From positions 62,001 to 126,000 of the forward strand of contig CANHQT010000002.1 of assembly GCA_947463325.1 (NCBI GenBank): a DNA stretch of 64,000 nucleotides. The letters are read 5' to 3'. The translations under genes were made by a program, and so were the position numbers. Every line of letters begins with the position of its first letter. Position 1 is the first letter of the stretch. This stretch comes from Sphingomonadaceae bacterium. GTDB lineage: Bacteria > Pseudomonadota > Alphaproteobacteria > Sphingomonadales > Sphingomonadaceae. The notes beneath the pieces were generated by a model that worked only from the letters and a program-made list of their open reading frames with translations, was not told where the DNA came from and ran no database searches. Below, piece by piece: positions 60,949 through 64,000 of this stretch.

Positions 60949-62895
60949 TCAGAGCCCCAGCAGCCGCCAACCCGCCGCGCGCTCCTCAGGCGTCGGGAAG
61001 CGCGGGGCCATCCAGTCACCGCATTCGAGGCAGGCAGCCTGCACCCCGCCCGTGCCGGCAAAGCGGCGGGCGTCCGTGATCACCTGCGCGAAGCGGGCTT
61101 CACGCATCCATGCGGCCTGCGCCAGCCAGCCAGACGGCGGTGCACCTTCCTGTTCGTCAGGTGATCCGCCCAGCGACTGGAGGAACAGCGCGAAGGAATC
61201 CGGCCCTTCCTCGAAATAGCGGACGTGCGTGTTTTCGGGATCGATGCGGGCAAGACGCGCGGCCTCTGCCACCGCCGTTTCGAGGCCGCCGAACGCATCA
61301 ACCAGACCCAGCTGACGTGCGGTGCCGCCGGCCCAGACGCGGCCCTCGGCAATCTCACGCACGCGCTCTACCGGCATCTTGCGGGAGGAGGCGACGATCG
61401 AGGTGAAACGGGCGTAGATATCCTCGACGCTCGCCTGCGCCAGGGCATCAAAGGCTTCATTCGGGCCGCCGAGCAGGTCAGGCTGACCCGACAGGGGGGT
61501 GGTGCGGATGCCATCCGCACCAACACCGATATTGGCGAGCGCGCGCTCGAAGCTCGGCAGCACGGCGAACACGCCGATCGAACCGGTGATCGTGTCAGGC
61601 TCGGCAATGATGCGGTCCGCTGGTGTCGCGATCCAGTAGCCGCCAGACGCGGCGACACTGCCCATCGACACCACGATGGGAAGGCGGCGGACGGTCTTTG
61701 CGTGCATCAGCGCGGAACGGATGCGTTCGGACGCGAGCACCGATCCGCCGGGCGAATCGACGCGCAGCACGATTGCCTTGACCTCTTCATCGGCGATGGC
61801 GTCAAAGATGTGCGCGGCGATGGTGTCGCCTGCGGCAGACCCCGGCCCGCCTTCGCCGTCGACGATTTCGCCCACGACCGGAATGACCGCGATCCGCTCG
61901 CCGTCGCTGGGCATGGGGTTGGCCGACACAAAGGCATCGAGCGCGATGCGATTATATTTCCACGGGCGGGCTTCATCCGGCGTGCCCGCGATGGTGGCCA
62001 CGCGCTTGTCAAAGTCGAGGCGGGTACCGATCCGGTCGATCAGGCCGGCAGAGCGGGCGGCACGAGCCAGGTCATTGCCGTTGGCGCGCATCGCGGCGGC
62101 TGGATCAGCAATGAACTGGTCAAGCTGCGCGCGCGGACGGGCGCGGGATACTTGCGCCTGCCATTGTTCCCACAGCACGGCGGCATAGGCGCGTGTGGCT
62201 TCTTCTGCTTCGGGTGACTGGTCATTGCGCAGGAAAGGTTCGATCGCGCTTTTGAAGGTGCCGACGCGATAGATGTTGGCGGTAACGCCCAGCCGGTCGA
62301 TGAGGCCGCGATAATAGAGCCGCGAGCCACCGGGGCCGGCAATCAGCACGCCGCCGCTGCGGTCGGTCCAGATTTCGCTGGCCTGTGACGCCAGCTGATA
62401 GGCATCATCGCCATAGGCGGTCGCATAGGCGAGCACGGGCTTGTTGGCAGCGCGCACCTTGCCGATCGCTTCGGCGACATCGCCCAGCGCGACCTGCCCA
62501 CCGCCCATGAAGCGGTCGAGATCGAGCACGACCGCCTTGACGCGATCATCACTTGCTGCGGTTTCCAGCGCGTGGACCAGGTCGGCGCGGCGGAATTCGC
62601 GCACCGGTGCATTGCCCATCAGCGATGCGAAGGGATCGACCGCTGCCGGCTGTTCACTGATCACCCCGTCCAGCTTCAGCACCAGCGCGCCGGTGCCGAC
62701 AAAGGCGGTCGGATTGGGGCGGCCGGACAGCGCGCCAAACAGCAGCATGAAGAACAGCAGCAGGAAAAGCAGCGCCAGCGCATCCTTGATCGCGACCAAC
62801 AGGCGCCAGAAACCGCTCAACACTTGGCGGGTTGTCCAGCGGCGGATGGGGGCAGGGGCGGCAGGTGCGGGTGCGACGGCAGCAGCTTCGGTCAT
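60949..62895 (-). CDS. sppA: Signal peptide peptidase SppA, long (67K) type
   Basis: A 648-residue inner-membrane serine protease of family S49 that degrades cleaved signal peptides. An N-terminal membrane helix (about residues 35-58, ALALLFLLLFFMLLFGAL) is followed by two tandem S49 domains. The catalytic Lys lies in YRVGTFKSAIEPF of the first, the nucleophile Ser in VVSMGSVAASGGYWIAT of the second; AIVLRVDSPGGSVLASE and GSIGVFAVLPSFE are family blocks. The ATG at MTEAAAVAPAPAAP follows a short upstream region; 42 further open codons lack family sequence. Divergent from groES. Confidence 0.95.
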   Translation of the reverse strand: MTEAAAVAPAPAAPAPIRRWTTRQVLSGFWRLLVAIKDALALLFLLLFFMLLFGALSGRPNPTAFVGTGALVLKLDGVISEQPAAVDPFASLMGNAPVREFRRADLVHALETAASDDRVKAVVLDLDRFMGGGQVALGDVAEAIGKVRAANKPVLAYATAYGDDAYQLASQASEIWTDRSGGVLIAGPGGSRLYYRGLIDRLGVTANIYRVGTFKSAIEPFLRNDQSPEAEEATRAYAAVLWEQWQAQVSRARPRAQLDQFIADPAAAMRANGNDLARAARSAGLIDRIGTRLDFDKRVATIAGTPDEARPWKYNRIALDAFVSANPMPSDGERIAVIPVVGEIVDGEGGPGSAAGDTIAAHIFDAIADEEVKAIVLRVDSPGGSVLASERIRSALMHAKTVRRLPIVVSMGSVAASGGYWIATPADRIIAEPDTITGSIGVFAVLPSFERALANIGVGADGIRTTPLSGQPDLLGGPNEAFDALAQASVEDIYARFTSIVASSRKMPVERVREIAEGRVWAGGTARQLGLVDAFGGLETAVAEAARLARIDPENTHVRYFEEGPDSFALFLQSLGGSPDEQEGAPPSGWLAQAAWMREARFAQVITDARRFAGTGGVQAACLECGDWMAPRFPTPEERAAGWRLLGL

Positions 62896-63024
62896 GGGAC
62901 GGCAGATACTCGCGTTCGGCGCACCGCTGGACAAATGAAGGCGCCAGTGGTGCTGGTCTTGCGCCTCAAGGACCCTACATCGGCTTTGCGGCGAAAAAAT
63001 CAATCGCTGCGCGCGCCGCACCCC

Positions 63025-63053
63025 CTTGACGTTGCGAGCGCAGTCGCCAAATG
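63025..63053 (+). promoter_or_regulatory. Candidate heat-shock (sigma-32 type) promoter of groESL
   Basis: CTTGAC (63025-63030) and CCAAATG (63047-63053) are spaced 16 bp apart, similar to the alphaproteobacterial CTTG / CYTATNT heat-shock pattern, and lie 9 bp before the CIRCE element. Confidence 0.5.
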
Positions 63054-63061
63054 CGCCCTCG

Positions 63062-63088
63062 TTGGCACTCGCTTCGGGTGAGTGCTAA
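63062..63088. promoter_or_regulatory. CIRCE element (HrcA operator)
   Basis: TTGGCACTC-N9-GAGTGCTAA matches the CIRCE consensus TTAGCACTC-N9-GAGTGCTAA with one changed base. It lies 75 bp before groES and predicts repression by HrcA, relieved by heat. Confidence 0.95.
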
Positions 63089-63163
63089 TAGACATCATCG
63101 CCAGAAGGGGGCGGCGATTGCCGGGATGGCAGAGCCGCTCACCCGCTCAGGAAAGGGAACAGC

Positions 63164-63451
63164 ATGAACTTCCGTCCCCTGCACGATCGCGTGCTCGTCC
63201 GCCGCGTCGAAGCCGAAGAAAAGACGGCCGGTGGGATCATCATCCCCGACACCGCCAAGGAAAAGCCGCAAGAGGGTGAAGTCGTCGCCGTCGGCGAAGG
63301 CACCCGTGACGATGACGGCGACCGCATTCCGCTCGACGTCAAGGCCGGTGACCGCATTCTGTTCGGCAAATGGTCGGGCACCGAAGTGAAGGTCAATGGT
63401 GAAGACCTCATCATCATGAAGGAAAGCGACATTCTCGGAATCATCGGCTGA
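63164..63451 (+). CDS. groES: Co-chaperonin GroES
   Basis: A 95-residue co-chaperonin forming the heptameric lid of Gro[42 protein letters not shown] (mobile-loop region with TAGG-like [10 protein letters not shown]), [20 protein letters not shown] and the end ILGIIG are standard. An AGGAAAGGGAAC ribosome binding site precedes the ATG. It leads the groESL operon under the CIRCE element. Confidence 0.98.
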   Translation: MNFRPLHDRVLVRRVEAEEKTAGGIIIPDTAKEKPQEGEVVAVGEGTRDDDGDRIPLDVKAGDRILFGKWSGTEVKVNGEDLIIMKESDILGIIG

Positions 63452-63511
63452 ACGCCTGACGAGGGGGGGTAGGATATCCCTCCACATTCTGAAGAATCCG
63501 CCATTTTTTGA

Positions 63512-64000
<489 letters not shown>

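Overview
The window is a high-GC alphaproteobacterial chromosome segment, most likely from the order Sphingomonadales (Sphingopyxis/Sphingomonas-like). This rests on family-level gene content and order: a GapR (DUF2312) gene, yebC-ruvCAB-ybgC-tolQRAB-pal, a BamF-type DUF3035 lipoprotein next to lspA, L13/S9 with the alphaproteobacterial S9 N-terminal extension, and a CIRCE-controlled groESL. No genus can be fixed by reading alone. Nearly all of the DNA is coding, operons are tight (4-bp overlaps are common), and no tRNA, rRNA, insertion sequence or CRISPR array was seen.

Layout. 1-6.4 kb: end of ftsK, lolA, a terminator-bounded gap, xthA, ribA, a lipase-like hydrolase, a hot-dog thioesterase and pyk. 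6.5-14.7 kb: gapR, a YbjQ protein, yebC, ruvC-ruvA-ruvB, ybgC, tolQ-tolR-tolA-tolB and pal, i.e. Holliday-junction processing followed by the Tol-Pal envelope machine. 14.7-25.9 kb: a small GGDEF protein, purE-purK-folA, an M19 dipeptidase, ribF-ileS-lspA-bamF, purT, and a divergent HxlR regulator/thioesterase pair. 25.9-27.8 kb: dxs. 27.9-31.2 kb: a FecA-like TonB receptor, a Zur-like Fur-family regulator and a MerC-domain membrane protein, which together look like a metal-uptake locus.

31.4-33.2 kb holds the most unusual unit in the window. A 214-residue protein with a twin-arginine signal is followed by ten tandem copies of a TDSDPTD-GxGRGRG unit. Twenty bases downstream lies a cupin/JmjC-type Fe(II)/2-oxoglutarate oxygenase. 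The pair looks like a multi-repeat, Tat-exported, ribosomally made and post-translationally modified product (or a metal-binding repeat protein) with its dedicated hydroxylase. ctaA, cutA, rplM and rpsI follow, ending in strong hairpins.

35.9-40.9 kb is an accessory stretch. Its first part is visibly AT-richer, with non-conserved membrane or coiled-coil genes, an OB-fold gene whose start appears broken, a pseudoknot-capable hairpin in a gene-free gap, and a glycosidase-like lipoprotein. 40.9-47.3 kb: a phosphotransferase/DUF7065-like pair, a metallophosphoesterase/diacylglycerol-kinase-like pair, an esterase and a Wzx-type flippase. 47.5-57.8 kb is an energy-metabolism block: sdhB (alone), a thioesterase, zapE, mdh, sucD, sucA, sucB and lpd, with sdhCDA and sucC absent from the window. 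57.9-63 kb: an alpha/beta hydrolase, an MpaB-family (DUF2236) oxygenase, a DUF1275 membrane protein and sppA. 63 kb to the end: CIRCE-groES-groEL, with groEL cut by the window edge.

Short palindromic repeats of REP type sit in several gaps (19.7, 48.3, 51.1, 52.2, 55.1 kb). Candidate operators were seen before the hydrolase at 3.7 kb, between hxlR and the thioesterase at 25.4 kb, before the TonB receptor, before sdhB and before mdh.
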